Shown piece after piece: positions 28,152-38,535 of a stretch of 64,000 nt of DNA (positions are counted from its first letter, which is position 1; the number at the start of each line of letters is the position of its first letter). The translations under genes were made by a program, and so were the position numbers. The notes below the pieces were generated by a model. It had not been told where the DNA came from, ran no database searches, and was given only the letters and a program-made list of their open reading frames with translations. This DNA comes from Nocardia sp. BMG51109 (GTDB lineage Bacteria; Actinomycetota; Actinomycetes; Mycobacteriales; Mycobacteriaceae): assembly GCF_000526215.1 (NCBI RefSeq), contig NZ_JAFQ01000003.1, forward strand, positions 124,001 through 188,000. The letters are read 5' to 3'.

Positions 28152-28379
28152 GCGGGGAAGGGTACACAGGCCCGGGGCGGTGCCCCAAGGAACGACACCG
28201 GGCGGGACTCGGCGGCGGCTCCGAGGGGCCCTATTACGACAGAGAGTAGGACCGGGCGCGATGCCCTGCCGCAGCACGGTTTACGATGCGTCGTAGCCCA
28301 TTGTCGTCAGTGCCCGTCTCCGGCAACGGGGTGCTCGGCAGGGCGACCAGCTACAAGGCCACACCTAAATGGAGGATCA

Positions 28380-30116
28380 GTGACTGCTGTAGAGCCTCAG
28401 CCAGTCCCGAACTTGGCACCCGCTCGGCCGTATCCGGCGCGTCTGGGGCCGAAGGGGTCGTTCATCTACAAGGCGGTCACCACCACCGACCCCAAGGTGC
28501 TCGGTGTGATGTACATGGTGACGGCCATGTCGTTCTTCATGATCGGTGGCGTGATGGCGCTGCTGATGCGTGGTGAGCTGGCGCGGCCGGGTCTGCAGTT
28601 CTTGTCGCCGGAGCAGTTCAATCAGCTGTTCACGATGCACGGCACGATCATGTTGCTGTTCTATGCGACCGCGATCGTGTTCGGTTTCGCGAATGTCGTG
28701 CTGCCGTTGCAGATCGGTGCGCCGGACGTCGCCTTTCCGCGGTTGAACGCGTTCAGCTATTGGCTCTATCTGTTCGGCGCGAGCATGGCGACGGCCGGTT
28801 TCATCACCCCCGGTGGCGCCGCCGATTTCGGCTGGACGGCGTATACGCCGCTGTCGGATATCGTGCATGCGCCGGGTGTGGGTGCGGACTTGTGGATCAT
28901 GGGCCTGGCCGTCTCGGGTCTGGGCACCATCCTCGGCGGCGTCAACATGCTCACCACCGTCGTGGTGCTGCGCGCGCCGGGGATGACGTTGTTCCGGATG
29001 CCGATCTTCACCTGGAACATCGCCGTCACCAGTGTTCTTATCCTGCTGGCGTTCCCGATTCTGACGGCCGCGCTGATGGCGCTGGCCTACGACCGGCACC
29101 TGGGCGGGCACATCTACGACCCGGCGAGCGGCGGAGCGCTGCTCTACCAGCATCTGTTCTGGTATTTCGGGCATCCGGAGGTGTACATCATCGCGCTGCC
29201 GTTCTTCGGCATCGTGTCCGAGATCTTCCCGGTGTTCAGCCGCAAGCCGATCTTCGGCTACACCACGCTGGTGTACGCCACCCTGGGCATCGCCGCGCTG
29301 TCCATCGCGGTGTGGGCGCACCACATGTACGCGACCGGTGCGGTGCTGTTGCCGTTCTTCTCGTTCATGACCTTCCTGATCGCGGTGCCGACGGGGGTGA
29401 AGTTCTTCAACTGGATCGGCACCATGTGGAAGGGCCAGTTGACGTTCGAGACACCCATGTTGTTCTCGGTCGGGTTCCTCGTCACGTTCCTGTTCGGTGG
29501 TCTGTCGGGGGTCATCCTGGCCAGCCCGCCGCTGGACTTCCACGTCTCCGACTCGTACTTCGTGGTCGCGCACTTCCACTACGTGCTCTTCGGCACCATC
29601 GTGTTCGCCACCTACGCGGGCATCTACTTCTGGTTCCCGAAGATGACCGGCCGCATGATGGACGAGCGGCTCGGCAAGTGGCACTTCTGGACGACCATGG
29701 TCGGCTTCCACACCACCTTCCTGGTCCAGCACTGGCTGGGCGCCGAGGGAATGCCGCGCCGGTACGCCGACTACCTGGATATCGACAACTTCACGCTGCT
29801 GAACACGATCTCGACGATCGGTGCGTTCGTGCTGGGCGCCTCGGTGCTGCCGTTCGTGTGGAACGTGTTCAAGAGTTACCGGTACGGCGAGGTGGTGACG
29901 GTCGACGACCCGTGGGGCTACGGCAACTCGCTGGAGTGGGCGACGTCGTGCCCGCCGCCGCGGCACAACTTCTACGAGTTGCCGCGGATCCGGTCGGAGC
30001 GTCCGGCGTTCGAACTGCACTACCCGCACATGGTGGAGCGGATGCGCGCCGAGGCACATGTCGGCCCGGGCTCGAAGTCACATCACGTGGCCGAAGCCGA
30101 GAAGGTTTCGAGCTAG
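28380..30116 (+). CDS. ctaD: Cytochrome c oxidase subunit I (aa3-type)
   Basis: Core subunit of the terminal oxidase that reduces O2 and pumps protons. The 578-residue protein has 12 membrane segments. Heme a/a3 and CuB ligands are visible in [24 protein letters not shown] (with the His-Tyr cross-link pair), WAHHMYATG and [14 protein letters not shown] 28380 follows GGAGG at 28371-28375. Subunits II, III and IV are not in this window, as is usual for actinobacteria. It lies in the conserved fecB-ctaD-serB arrangement and is followed by a strong hairpin. Confidence 0.97.
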   Translation: MTAVEPQPVPNLAPARPYPARLGPKGSFIYKAVTTTDPKVLGVMYMVTAMSFFMIGGVMALLMRGELARPGLQFLSPEQFNQLFTMHGTIMLLFYATAIVFGFANVVLPLQIGAPDVAFPRLNAFSYWLYLFGASMATAGFITPGGAADFGWTAYTPLSDIVHAPGVGADLWIMGLAVSGLGTILGGVNMLTTVVVLRAPGMTLFRMPIFTWNIAVTSVLILLAFPILTAALMALAYDRHLGGHIYDPASGGALLYQHLFWYFGHPEVYIIALPFFGIVSEIFPVFSRKPIFGYTTLVYATLGIAALSIAVWAHHMYATGAVLLPFFSFMTFLIAVPTGVKFFNWIGTMWKGQLTFETPMLFSVGFLVTFLFGGLSGVILASPPLDFHVSDSYFVVAHFHYVLFGTIVFATYAGIYFWFPKMTGRMMDERLGKWHFWTTMVGFHTTFLVQHWLGAEGMPRRYADYLDIDNFTLLNTISTIGAFVLGASVLPFVWNVFKSYRYGEVVTVDDPWGYGNSLEWATSCPPPRHNFYELPRIRSERPAFELHYPHMVERMRAEAHVGPGSKSHHVAEAEKVSS

Positions 30117-30129
30117 CCGGATCGAACCT

Positions 30130-30168
30130 CGCGGCGGTCGTCGACAGACGGCCGCCGCGTTCGGTTTT
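30130..30168 (+). terminator. Hairpin terminator between ctaD and serB
   Basis: Thirteen-bp stem: CGCGGCGGTCGTC (30130-30142) pairs with GACGGCCGCCGCG (30147-30159, one G-T pair) around GACA, followed by TTCGGTTTT. Lies 14 bases after the ctaD stop. Confidence 0.82.
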
Positions 30169-30238
30169 CGGGGCGGGTGATACAGAACACCCCGTCCCGG
30201 ACAGCTCGCGCCGTACCCACGCCGCCCTGAGACAATGA

Positions 30239-31555
<1,317 letters not shown>

Positions 31556-31588
31556 TACGGGCCACCGGATTCGGCTGCCGCACTCAGC

Positions 31589-31742
31589 CGTGCCGTCGAA
31601 TGAGTCGTGCCGTCGAATGAGTCGTGCCGTCGAATGAGTCGTGCCGTCGAATGAGTCGTGCCGTCGAATGAGTCGTGCCGTCGAATGAGTCGTGGCGCCG
31701 AATTGAGCCGTACCGTCGAATGGGCCGTGCGGTCGGATTGGG
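31589..31742. repeat. 17-bp intergenic tandem repeat after serB
   Basis: Six perfect copies of CGTGCCGTCGAATGAGT (31589-31690) followed by three degenerate copies to about 31742. It starts 34 bases after the serB stop. Unlike the in-gene repeats its unit is not a multiple of three. No spacer-repeat structure, so it is not a CRISPR. Confidence 0.92.
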
Positions 31743-32321
31743 CCGGGATTCAGGAACACTCGGTGACGTGCCGGGATTCGAGTCACGTGCCGTGGATCGA
31801 GCTGCGTGCCGCCGAGTGGTCGCTGGACCGCAACTTCTCGGTCAGCCGTTCCGGTTGTGACCCGGTGAGAGGCGCTGCCCCTGACCGGAATCACCGCGAG
31901 AAGAAGTTAACCTGACGATCGCCAGGGCGGGATTTTGTGCAAGCTGTAACTGTCGAATATCGAGTCTGCCCGATATTTGCTCCCGGTTTCGACCCGGTTC
32001 GGGGCCGGTATCGAGTTGCACCGGGGACTCGACCGGGCTCGCAACGAGTTTCGGCCCGCCGGAGAACCGAACCGGCGCAACGTATGCCGGTAACGCAGCG
32101 TGCTGATCCGCTCGCTGCGGGTCGCGCCGGGTCGGCATGTGGGTCGTGTCGGGCGGACCGCGGCGGGTGCCGACGGGCGGGAATTTCGGGCCGGGCACGG
32201 CCGCTGTAGTGGCGGGCCGCTCGCCGGGCGGCGATAGGCTCGGATCGGGTTGGCCTCGGGTGATGGGAGATGTCTTGGCTGCAACGGGTACCGCCCCGAC
32301 CGACATACGCGGAGCCCGCGG
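31743..32321. other. Intergenic region upstream of the PTH2-like gene
   Basis: About 580 bp with no convincing gene on either strand. It is less GC-biased around 31900-31990 than the flanks. A loosely repeated phrase around CGGTTTCGACCCGGTTCGGG occurs but nothing I can assign. Confidence 0.4.
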
Positions 32322-33191
32322 ATGACGGATTCGATCGGCGCCGCGACGTGCGGGCCGGACGAGCAGTTCGTCGCCTGCCATGCGGAATTGGCCGGCGGCT
32401 ACGGCGGTGGCGGGGATCCGGCCGATCCCGCGTTGGTGCAGGCGATGCAAGTGGTACTGCACCTTCCGAAGGTCGACCCGCCGCCGCGCAGCGCGCTGCT
32501 GGAGGCGGCCGCCACGGCCGCGGTCGCGCTGTGCCTGGATCCGCGGGTCGGCCCCGGCGGCGAGTGGGAGCAGCGGTATCTGGCCTGGAAACGGTCGAGG
32601 ATCCGGAAGGTGGCGCGGCGGGCGCGGGGCGCGCAGTGGCTCGCGGCGGGGGAGGTCGAGGGCGTGACCGTCGACGTGGGCGCCGCGCAGGCGCGGGCGC
32701 TGGTGCCGGGTCCGGTCGGCGATGTCGACCCGCGCATCCGGAAATTGCAGATCCGCATGCCGCCGGCGTCCGGCCCGGCGGCGGAACGTAACCACGCAGG
32801 CCCGGCGAGTGGCAGCATCGGACACGGCACCGACCTGGAAGCCGATGAACCGGGCCCGACCGACCCGGAACTTCCTGTGCTGTGGGTGAATTCGGAGCTG
32901 GGCATGACGGTGGGCAAGGCCGCGGCCCAGGTCGGGCACGCGAGCATGCTGCTGGCCGGGGCACTTTCGGTGCAGCGGGCCTACGCGTGGTCGCGGCGCG
33001 GCCTGCGGTGCTCGGTGCGCGAGGCCGGGCCCCGGCAGTGGCCGGCGCTGTGTGAGCGGGTCCGGCAGGGTTCGGCGACCGCGGTTCGCGACGCCGGCTT
33101 CACGGAGGTGGCGCCCGGGTCGATCACGGTGATCGCCGTTCCGCCCGTTCCGGCAGCCGTTCCGGCCGATGGTCCTCCGTCGGCGCGGTGA
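32322..33191 (+). CDS. PTH2-like peptidyl-tRNA hydrolase domain protein
   Basis: A 289-residue protein. The C-terminal domain (residues about 185-280) begins LPVLWVNSELGMTVGKAAAQVGHAS, the N-terminal signature of Pth2-fold peptidyl-tRNA hydrolases (strand, then Lys-x3-Q-x-x-H helix). The N-terminal 180 residues (VVLHLPKVDPPPRSALLEAA) are not recognised, and a Gly/Pro-rich linker joins the two. Hydrolase activity is inferred; actinobacteria also have a standard Pth. ATG 32322 was chosen as the start nearest coding composition. Not part of the M. tuberculosis cluster as I recall. Confidence 0.7.
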   Translation: MTDSIGAATCGPDEQFVACHAELAGGYGGGGDPADPALVQAMQVVLHLPKVDPPPRSALLEAAATAAVALCLDPRVGPGGEWEQRYLAWKRSRIRKVARRARGAQWLAAGEVEGVTVDVGAAQARALVPGPVGDVDPRIRKLQIRMPPASGPAAERNHAGPASGSIGHGTDLEADEPGPTDPELPVLWVNSELGMTVGKAAAQVGHASMLLAGALSVQRAYAWSRRGLRCSVREAGPRQWPALCERVRQGSATAVRDAGFTEVAPGSITVIAVPPVPAAVPADGPPSAR

Positions 33192-33272
33192 CGCACCTGT
33201 GTCCCGGCGGTCGACGCGACGGCGGGGATGCGGCAGTATCGGTGGTGCACGACGCGCGGAGGTGCGACGGTC

Positions 33273-33437
33273 ATGACGACACTGCTGATAGTGCTCGGCA
33301 TCTGGGTCGTGTGCTCGATTCCGGTGGCGCTGGTGCTGGGCCGGCTGTTCCGTTCGCCGCGGCCGCGGAAGACGAGTCCCGAATCACAGCCGCACGACGA
33401 CGAATCGGCGCGCGCCCGGCCGCCCGGGCGACTATGA
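33273..33437 (+). CDS. Small single-span membrane protein
   Basis: A 54-residue protein: one membrane helix (MTTLLIVLGIWVVCSIPVAL) followed by a charged, Pro-rich tail. A GGAGG lies 9 bases before the ATG. It sits between the PTH2-like gene and the ABC ATPase. No function known; possibly a small partner of the ABC protein, but that is only positional. Confidence 0.6.
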   Translation: MTTLLIVLGIWVVCSIPVALVLGRLFRSPRPRKTSPESQPHDDESARARPPGRL

Positions 33438-33491
33438 ACACTTATCGTGCAAACCGACCACGTTGGCAAGGGTTCGCGGGCGTGGGCCAAG

Positions 33492-34325
33492 ATGGAGCCC
33501 GTGCCGCAACCGGATCCCGATCTGCTCATCGACTTCAACGAGGTGACCGTCCGGCGTTCGGGCCACACCATGGTGGGTCCCGTGACCTGGCAGGTGGAGC
33601 TCGACGAACGGTGGGTCGTGCTCGGCCCCAACGGCGCCGGCAAGACCTCGCTGCTACGGATGGCCGCCGCCGAGGTGCATCCGACGTCGGGCACCGCCGG
33701 CCTGCTCGGTGAGGTGCTGGGCCGCACCGACGTCAGCGACCTGCGCCCGCGCATCGGGCTCTCGTCGGCGGCGGTGGCCAGCCGGGTGCCCCTCGACGAA
33801 AAAGTGGGCGACCTGGTGGTGTCGGCGGGCTACGCGGTGCTGGGCCGCTGGCGCGAGGAATACGACGACATCGATACCGACCGCGCGATCGACATGCTGG
33901 AAAGCCTGGGTGCCGAACACCTTTCCGATCGCGCCTACGGCACCCTGTCGGAGGGGGAGCGCAAGCGGGTGCTGATCGCGCGGGCGCTGATGACCGACCC
34001 GGAACTGCTGTTGCTCGACGAGCCGGCCGCCGGCCTCGATCTGGGCGGCCGCGAGGAACTGGTGGAGAAGCTGGGCGATCTGGCCGCCGATCCCGACGCC
34101 CCCGCCACCGTGCTGGTCACCCATCACGTCGAGGAGATACCGCCCGGCTTCACCCACGCCCTGCTGCTGAACGAGGGCAGCGTGATTGCCCAGGGCCTGC
34201 TGGAGGACGTGGTGACCGCGGAGAAGCTCAGCGAGGCGTTCCGCCAGTCGATCACCCTGGATCGCATCGACGGCCGCTACTTCGCCCGCCGCTCCCAGCG
34301 TTTCGGTCGCCACCGCCGCGCGTGA
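33492..34325 (+). CDS. ABC transporter ATP-binding protein (Rv3041c-like)
   Basis: A 277-residue soluble ATPase. Walker A LGPNGAGKTSLLR (residues about 44-56), signature LSEGERKRVLIARAL, Walker B LLLLDEPAAGLDL and the switch His in LVTHHVEEIPPG. The signature starts LSEGE rather than LSGGQ, as in ABC ATPases that act without an adjacent permease. No membrane partner gene is near except the 54-residue protein upstream. ATG 33492 was chosen; GTG 33447 and GTG 33501 are alternatives. Syntenic with Rv3041c. Confidence 0.88.
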   Translation: MEPVPQPDPDLLIDFNEVTVRRSGHTMVGPVTWQVELDERWVVLGPNGAGKTSLLRMAAAEVHPTSGTAGLLGEVLGRTDVSDLRPRIGLSSAAVASRVPLDEKVGDLVVSAGYAVLGRWREEYDDIDTDRAIDMLESLGAEHLSDRAYGTLSEGERKRVLIARALMTDPELLLLDEPAAGLDLGGREELVEKLGDLAADPDAPATVLVTHHVEEIPPGFTHALLLNEGSVIAQGLLEDVVTAEKLSEAFRQSITLDRIDGRYFARRSQRFGRHRRA

Positions 34326-34616
34326 TCGCCGCACCTCCCTCGCGCGGCCCGTGTCACCGGAGTCCGGCGCGCCCGGGAAATTCGTGCGGTCCGTGAGGCG
34401 ATGCCCCCGGTGCGGGTGGTGCGCCTATGCCGGTGCGCGATGCTGTTCCGGCCGGAAGCACGCGGGAATGGCGGGTGCCGTTGCAGCCGTGAAAGGGGGT
34501 GCCGCTGCGGTACCGAGAGGCACCGCGCGATCCACCGCCGGAGCCATGTGGCCTGTCCAGCGGGTGTGACGGATACCTGTCGATCGGCACGACCAAGCAG
34601 ACGTTAGGGTGCGAAT
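34326..34616. promoter_or_regulatory. Promoter region of the NUDIX gene
   Basis: No gene seen in about 290 bp. TAGGGT at 34605-34610, 6 nt before the GTG at 34617, looks like a -10 for a leaderless transcript. Confidence 0.5.
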
Positions 34617-35453
34617 GTGAGCGAGACTGTTGCCGAACCCGATCCGACGCCGCCGGTGCCCAGGGACGCGTCCACGGTGATGCTGGTCCGTGACGGGGCG
34701 TCCGGCCCCGAGGTGTTCATGCAGCGGCGGGCGCAGGAGATGACCTTCGCGGCGGGGATGACGGTCTTTCCGGGCGGCGGTGTCGACGCCTCCGACGCGC
34801 AGGCCGAGATCGACTGGGCGGGGCCCGATCCGGCGTGGTGGGGGCGGCGGTTCGGGACCGATGCGGCGCGCGCGCAGGCGCTGGTCTGCGCCGCGGTGCG
34901 CGAGACCTTCGAGGAGTGCGGGGTGCTGCTGGCGGGGCCGACCGCCGGCACCGTGGTCTCCGATACCGCCGTCTACCGGGAGGTGCGGGCGCAGCTGGAA
35001 CATCGGGAACTGTCGCTCGGCGCGTTCCTCGCCCGCGAGAATCTGGTGCTGCGCGCGGATCTGCTGCGCCCGTGGGCCAACTGGGTCACGCCCGTGGTCG
35101 AGCCGCGGCGTTACGACACCTACTTCTTCGTGGCCGTGCTGCCGGACGGTCAGCGCGCCGACGGGGCGACCTCCGAGGCACACGAGGTGGCCTGGCGCAC
35201 CCCCGCCGAATCCCTGGACCGCTGGCGTGCCGGGCAGGACGTGCTGCTCCCGCCCACCTGGTCGCAGCTGACGGCGCTCGGCGAATTCGCCGATACGGCG
35301 GGCATTCTCGCCGCCGCCCCGGTTGTCGAGCCGATCCAGCCGGTGCTGACGACCGTCGACGGCAAGCCTCGGCTGCAGTTCCCGCGCAACGACCGCTACT
35401 TCGCCGACCTGCCCGAGGGCATGCGCCCGCAGGGGTCGCGGCGGCCGAGCTGA
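34617..35453 (+). CDS. NUDIX hydrolase with split Nudix box (Rv3040c-like)
   Basis: A 278-residue hydrolase acting on nucleoside diphosphate-linked compounds, possibly acyl-CoA as in NUDT19. The Nudix box is split: MTVFPGGGVDASDA is separated by about 40 residues from AAVRETFEECGVLLAG, which holds the catalytic REtfEEcG core. Such an insertion is typical of the NUDT19-like group. GTG 34617 is preceded by a leaderless-type -10. It precedes an enoyl-CoA hydratase-like gene, which supports a CoA-ester substrate. Substrate otherwise unknown. Confidence 0.85.
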   Translation: MSETVAEPDPTPPVPRDASTVMLVRDGASGPEVFMQRRAQEMTFAAGMTVFPGGGVDASDAQAEIDWAGPDPAWWGRRFGTDAARAQALVCAAVRETFEECGVLLAGPTAGTVVSDTAVYREVRAQLEHRELSLGAFLARENLVLRADLLRPWANWVTPVVEPRRYDTYFFVAVLPDGQRADGATSEAHEVAWRTPAESLDRWRAGQDVLLPPTWSQLTALGEFADTAGILAAAPVVEPIQPVLTTVDGKPRLQFPRNDRYFADLPEGMRPQGSRRPS

Positions 35454-35537
35454 GCCCGTCGGCCGCGGGCCGACCGTCCATCCGATGTCCCGCCCGACCG
35501 CCGGACCGGCGGTGGATGCCCAGTAGGCTGGTGCGCT

Positions 35538-36302
35538 GTGGCCGAATACGTGACCGTGGACCGCGCCGAGGCGGGGATTGCCGTGCTGCGTTTCGCGCGG
35601 CCGCCGATGAACCTCGTCGACGTGCAACTGGCACTGGAGCTGGCGGCCGCCGCGGACCGCATCGCCCGGGACGACGAGGTGGCCGCGGTCGTCGTCTACG
35701 GCGACGAGCGGGTGTTCAGCGCCGGCGACGAGCCGGCCGAGCTGGCGCGGCTGACCGCCGACCAGGCGCATGCGATGGCCGGCGATCTGCAGCGCGCGCT
35801 CGGCTGCCTGGCGCGGTTGCCGCAGCCGACGGTCGCCGCGATCAGCGGTTACGCGCTGGGCGCCGGACTGGAGCTGGCGCTGGGCGCCGACCACCGCGTC
35901 ATCGGCGACAACGTGAAGCTCGGCCTGCCGCAGGTCCGGATGGGCCTGATCCCGGTGGCCGGAATCAGGAGGCTGAGCCTGCTGGTCGGCCCGTCCCGCG
36001 CCAAGGATCTGGTGTACACCGGCCGCTTCGTGGATCCGGCGGAGGCGGCGGCGATCGGCCTGGCCGACGAGGTGGTCGCCCCCGACGACGTGTTCACCGC
36101 GGCACTGCGCTGGGCCCGGCAGTTCACCGGCGGCCCGGCCCGCGCGCTGGCGGCCGCCAAGCGGGTCTTCGAGGCCGGTACGCACGGCCACGACCGGGCC
36201 CGCGCCGAGTGGGCCGACCTGTTCGACACCGCGGATCGCGGCATCGGAACACGTTCCTATTCGGCGGTCGGTCCGGGATCCGCCGAATTCCTGGGCCGCT
36301 GA
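35538..36302 (+). CDS. Enoyl-CoA hydratase/isomerase family protein (EchA17-like)
   Basis: A 254-residue crotonase-fold protein. Oxyanion-hole motifs are present (RVFSAGDEPAE and GYALGAGLELALGAD, including the first catalytic Glu). The second catalytic Glu, normally in LPE..., is Gln here (LGLPQVRMGLIPVAG), and the usual GGTQRL is AGIRRL, so classical hydration of enoyl-CoA is doubtful. It may be an isomerase, hydrolase or a specialised hydratase. GTG 35538 follows a TAGGCT -10-like hexamer by 8 nt (leaderless). Syntenic with echA17 of M. tuberculosis. Confidence 0.88.
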   Translation: MAEYVTVDRAEAGIAVLRFARPPMNLVDVQLALELAAAADRIARDDEVAAVVVYGDERVFSAGDEPAELARLTADQAHAMAGDLQRALGCLARLPQPTVAAISGYALGAGLELALGADHRVIGDNVKLGLPQVRMGLIPVAGIRRLSLLVGPSRAKDLVYTGRFVDPAEAAAIGLADEVVAPDDVFTAALRWARQFTGGPARALAAAKRVFEAGTHGHDRARAEWADLFDTADRGIGTRSYSAVGPGSAEFLGR

Positions 36303-36339
36303 TCTCCGTCCGCCGATCGCTCGAGTACGCTAGCGGACC

Positions 36340-37317
36340 ATGACCGCACGTCCTGACGACCCCGCGCCGAACCCGCACGCCACCGAGGCGGAGGTCCAGG
36401 CGGCGCTCGCCGACAACAAGCTGGCCCAGGTGCTGTATCACGACTGGGAGGCGGAGACCTACGACGACAAGTGGTCGATCTCCTACGACGAGCGTTGTAT
36501 CGATTACGCCCGCGGCCGTTTCGACGCCGTCGTCCCGCACGCCCCGCTGCCGTACGAGCGAGCCCTGGAGCTCGGCTCCGGCACCGGATTCTTCCTGCTG
36601 AACCTGATGCAGTCCGGGGTGGCGAAGCGGGGCTCGGTCACCGATCTGTCGCCGGGCATGGTGAAGGTCGCGCTGCGCAACGCGGAGCATCTGGGCCTGG
36701 AGGTGGACGGCCGGGTGGCCGACGCCGAGACCATCCCGTACGAGGACGACACGTTCGATCTGGTCGTGGGACATGCGGTGCTGCACCATATTCCGGATGT
36801 GGAGCTGGCGCTCAAGGAATGCCTGCGGGTGCTGAAGCCGGGCGGGCGGTTCGTCTTCGCGGGCGAGCCGACCACGGTGGGCAACCTCTACGCCCGCAAG
36901 CTGGGGCAGGTCACCTGGAAGGTCACCACCGAGGTCACCAAGCTGCCGTTCCTGCGCGAATGGCGGCGGCCGCAGGAGGAGCTCGACGAGTCCTCCCGCG
37001 CGGCCGCGCTGGAGGCCGTCGTCGACCTGCACACGTTCGATCCGTCGGAGCTGGAGGCGATCGCCCGGTCGGCCGGCGCGACGCAGGTGCGCGCGGAGAC
37101 CGAGGAGTTCGCCGCCGCCCTGTGGGGTTGGCCCGTGCGCACGTTCGAGGCCGCCGTGCCCGACGAGAAGCTGTCCTGGCGCTACCGCCTCGCGCAGTAC
37201 CGGGCGTGGCTGGGCCTGAGCTGGGTGGACGAGCGGGTGCTGCGGCATGTGGTGCCGCGCCGGTTCTTCTACAACGCGATGATCACCGGCGTGAAGCCGA
37301 CCGCCGCCGGAAGGTAG
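36340..37317 (+). CDS. SAM-dependent methyltransferase (Rv3038c-like)
   Basis: A 325-residue class I methyltransferase. SAM-binding motif I is ALELGSGTGFFLLNLMQSG (residues about 75-93), followed by VTDLSPGMVKVALRNA, DLVVGHAVLHHIPDVELAL and CLRVLKPGGRFVFAGEP. The C-terminal 130 residues are specific to this group. TACGCT 8 nt before the ATG suggests a leaderless transcript. In M. tuberculosis the orthologous gene lies beside the methylglucose lipopolysaccharide cluster; its substrate is not known to me. Confidence 0.9.
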   Translation: MTARPDDPAPNPHATEAEVQAALADNKLAQVLYHDWEAETYDDKWSISYDERCIDYARGRFDAVVPHAPLPYERALELGSGTGFFLLNLMQSGVAKRGSVTDLSPGMVKVALRNAEHLGLEVDGRVADAETIPYEDDTFDLVVGHAVLHHIPDVELALKECLRVLKPGGRFVFAGEPTTVGNLYARKLGQVTWKVTTEVTKLPFLREWRRPQEELDESSRAAALEAVVDLHTFDPSELEAIARSAGATQVRAETEEFAAALWGWPVRTFEAAVPDEKLSWRYRLAQYRAWLGLSWVDERVLRHVVPRRFFYNAMITGVKPTAAGR

Positions 37318-37329
37318 TGCGCCGCCGCA

Positions 37330-38502
37330 GTGGCCTATCGGTTCTCCCGGGACGACGTCGAGTACCTGCGCAGTGCCGCAGCGGTTTCCGCGTTGGCCGC
37401 GGTGGATCGGCTGGCGCTGACGACGGCGTCGCTGCCGAACGATGTGCAGCGGGCGCGGCGCGAGCACGGTGAGCGGGCGGCGGCCCTGGTGGAGACGGTG
37501 CGGCTGCGTCGGCGCGCGGTGGCGAAGCTGGACGAGGCGGGGGACTGGCTGTTCACCGACGACGCCCTGCAGCAGGCGACGCCGAGCGCGGTGGCCCGGC
37601 ATCGGGCGCGCCGGCTGGCGGGCCGGGCGGTGCACGACGTCACCTGTTCGATCGGCGCGGAACTGGTTGCGCTGCACCGGGTCTGCCCCGCGGTGATCGG
37701 CAGCGATCTCGACGACGTGCGGTTGGCGATGGCCGCGCACAATCTCTCCGGCGCCCCGAACGTGCTGCCGGCCCGGGCCGACGCGCTGCGACCGTGCAGT
37801 ACGGATACCGTGGTGCTCGCCGACCCGGCCCGGCGCGCCGACGGCCGGCGCACCCACGATCCCGCGAAGTTACAGCCGCCGCTGCCGGATCTGCTCGACG
37901 CCTACCGCGGCCGCGCCCTGGTCGTGAAGTGCGCTCCCGGACTGGATTTCGACGGCCTGGCGTGGGACGGCGAGGTGGAGGTCGTATCGCTGGGCGGTGC
38001 CGTGCGGGAGGCCTGCCTGTGGTCGGCGGAGCCGGCCGAACCGGGCGTCACCCGGCGCGCCACCGTACTCGGCTCGGACGGTTCGTCGTGGACGCTCACC
38101 GACGACGAACCGGACGACATCCCCGACCGGGCGCCCGGCGAGTGGATCATCGACCCCGACGGTGCCGTGGTGCGGGCCGGGCTGGTCCGCCACTACGCCG
38201 CGAAATACGGTCTGTGGCAGCTCGATTCGCGAATCGCCTACCTCACCGGAGACCGGGTTCCCGAGGGGGTCCGCGGCTTCCGCATTCTCGATCGGCTCGA
38301 CCTCCGCGAGAAGGCGCTGCGCGCCGAACTGCACCGCCGCGACTGCGGGCCACTCGAAATCCTCACCCGCGGTGTGGACGTGGATCCGGACGCCCTGCGG
38401 GCACGCCTCAAACCCCGCGGGTCCCGCCCGCTCACCCTGGTGATCACCCGAATCGGCCGTACCGCAACGGTTTTCCTCTGCGAGACGCCACCGGTCCGCT
38501 GA
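37330..38502 (+). CDS. Class I methyltransferase / THUMP-like protein (Rv3037c-like)
   Basis: A 390-residue protein with a helical N-terminus (FSRDDVEYLRSAAAVSALAA), a SAM-binding core (HDVTCSIGAELVALHRV; IGSDLDDVRLAMAAHNL; VLADPARRADGRR) and a C-terminal THUMP-like part ending LKPRGSRPLTLVITRIGR. The ortholog Rv3037c belongs to the gene cluster proposed for methylglucose lipopolysaccharide synthesis, where it was suggested as a methyltransferase; an RNA substrate is equally plausible from the fold. Starts 12 bp after the preceding gene at GTG 37330. Convergent with the beta-propeller gene. Confidence 0.82.
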   Translation: MAYRFSRDDVEYLRSAAAVSALAAVDRLALTTASLPNDVQRARREHGERAAALVETVRLRRRAVAKLDEAGDWLFTDDALQQATPSAVARHRARRLAGRAVHDVTCSIGAELVALHRVCPAVIGSDLDDVRLAMAAHNLSGAPNVLPARADALRPCSTDTVVLADPARRADGRRTHDPAKLQPPLPDLLDAYRGRALVVKCAPGLDFDGLAWDGEVEVVSLGGAVREACLWSAEPAEPGVTRRATVLGSDGSSWTLTDDEPDDIPDRAPGEWIIDPDGAVVRAGLVRHYAAKYGLWQLDSRIAYLTGDRVPEGVRGFRILDRLDLREKALRAELHRRDCGPLEILTRGVDVDPDALRARLKPRGSRPLTLVITRIGRTATVFLCETPPVR

Positions 38503-38535
38503 TTCCTCGGTCCCGGCGCGGCGTCGGCGGCTCGG

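Noticed and set aside
28377..30059. Long open frame on minus strand opposite ctaD
   Set aside because: Mirror of ctaD codon structure; very His/Arg/Gln-rich with no recognisable domain.
31589..31742. CRISPR array
   Set aside because: Units are 17 bp with no spacers between them; a simple tandem repeat.
31842..32964. Long minus-strand frames opposite the PTH2-like gene
   Set aside because: Arg/Pro-rich shadow translations; the plus strand carries the coherent PTH2 motif.
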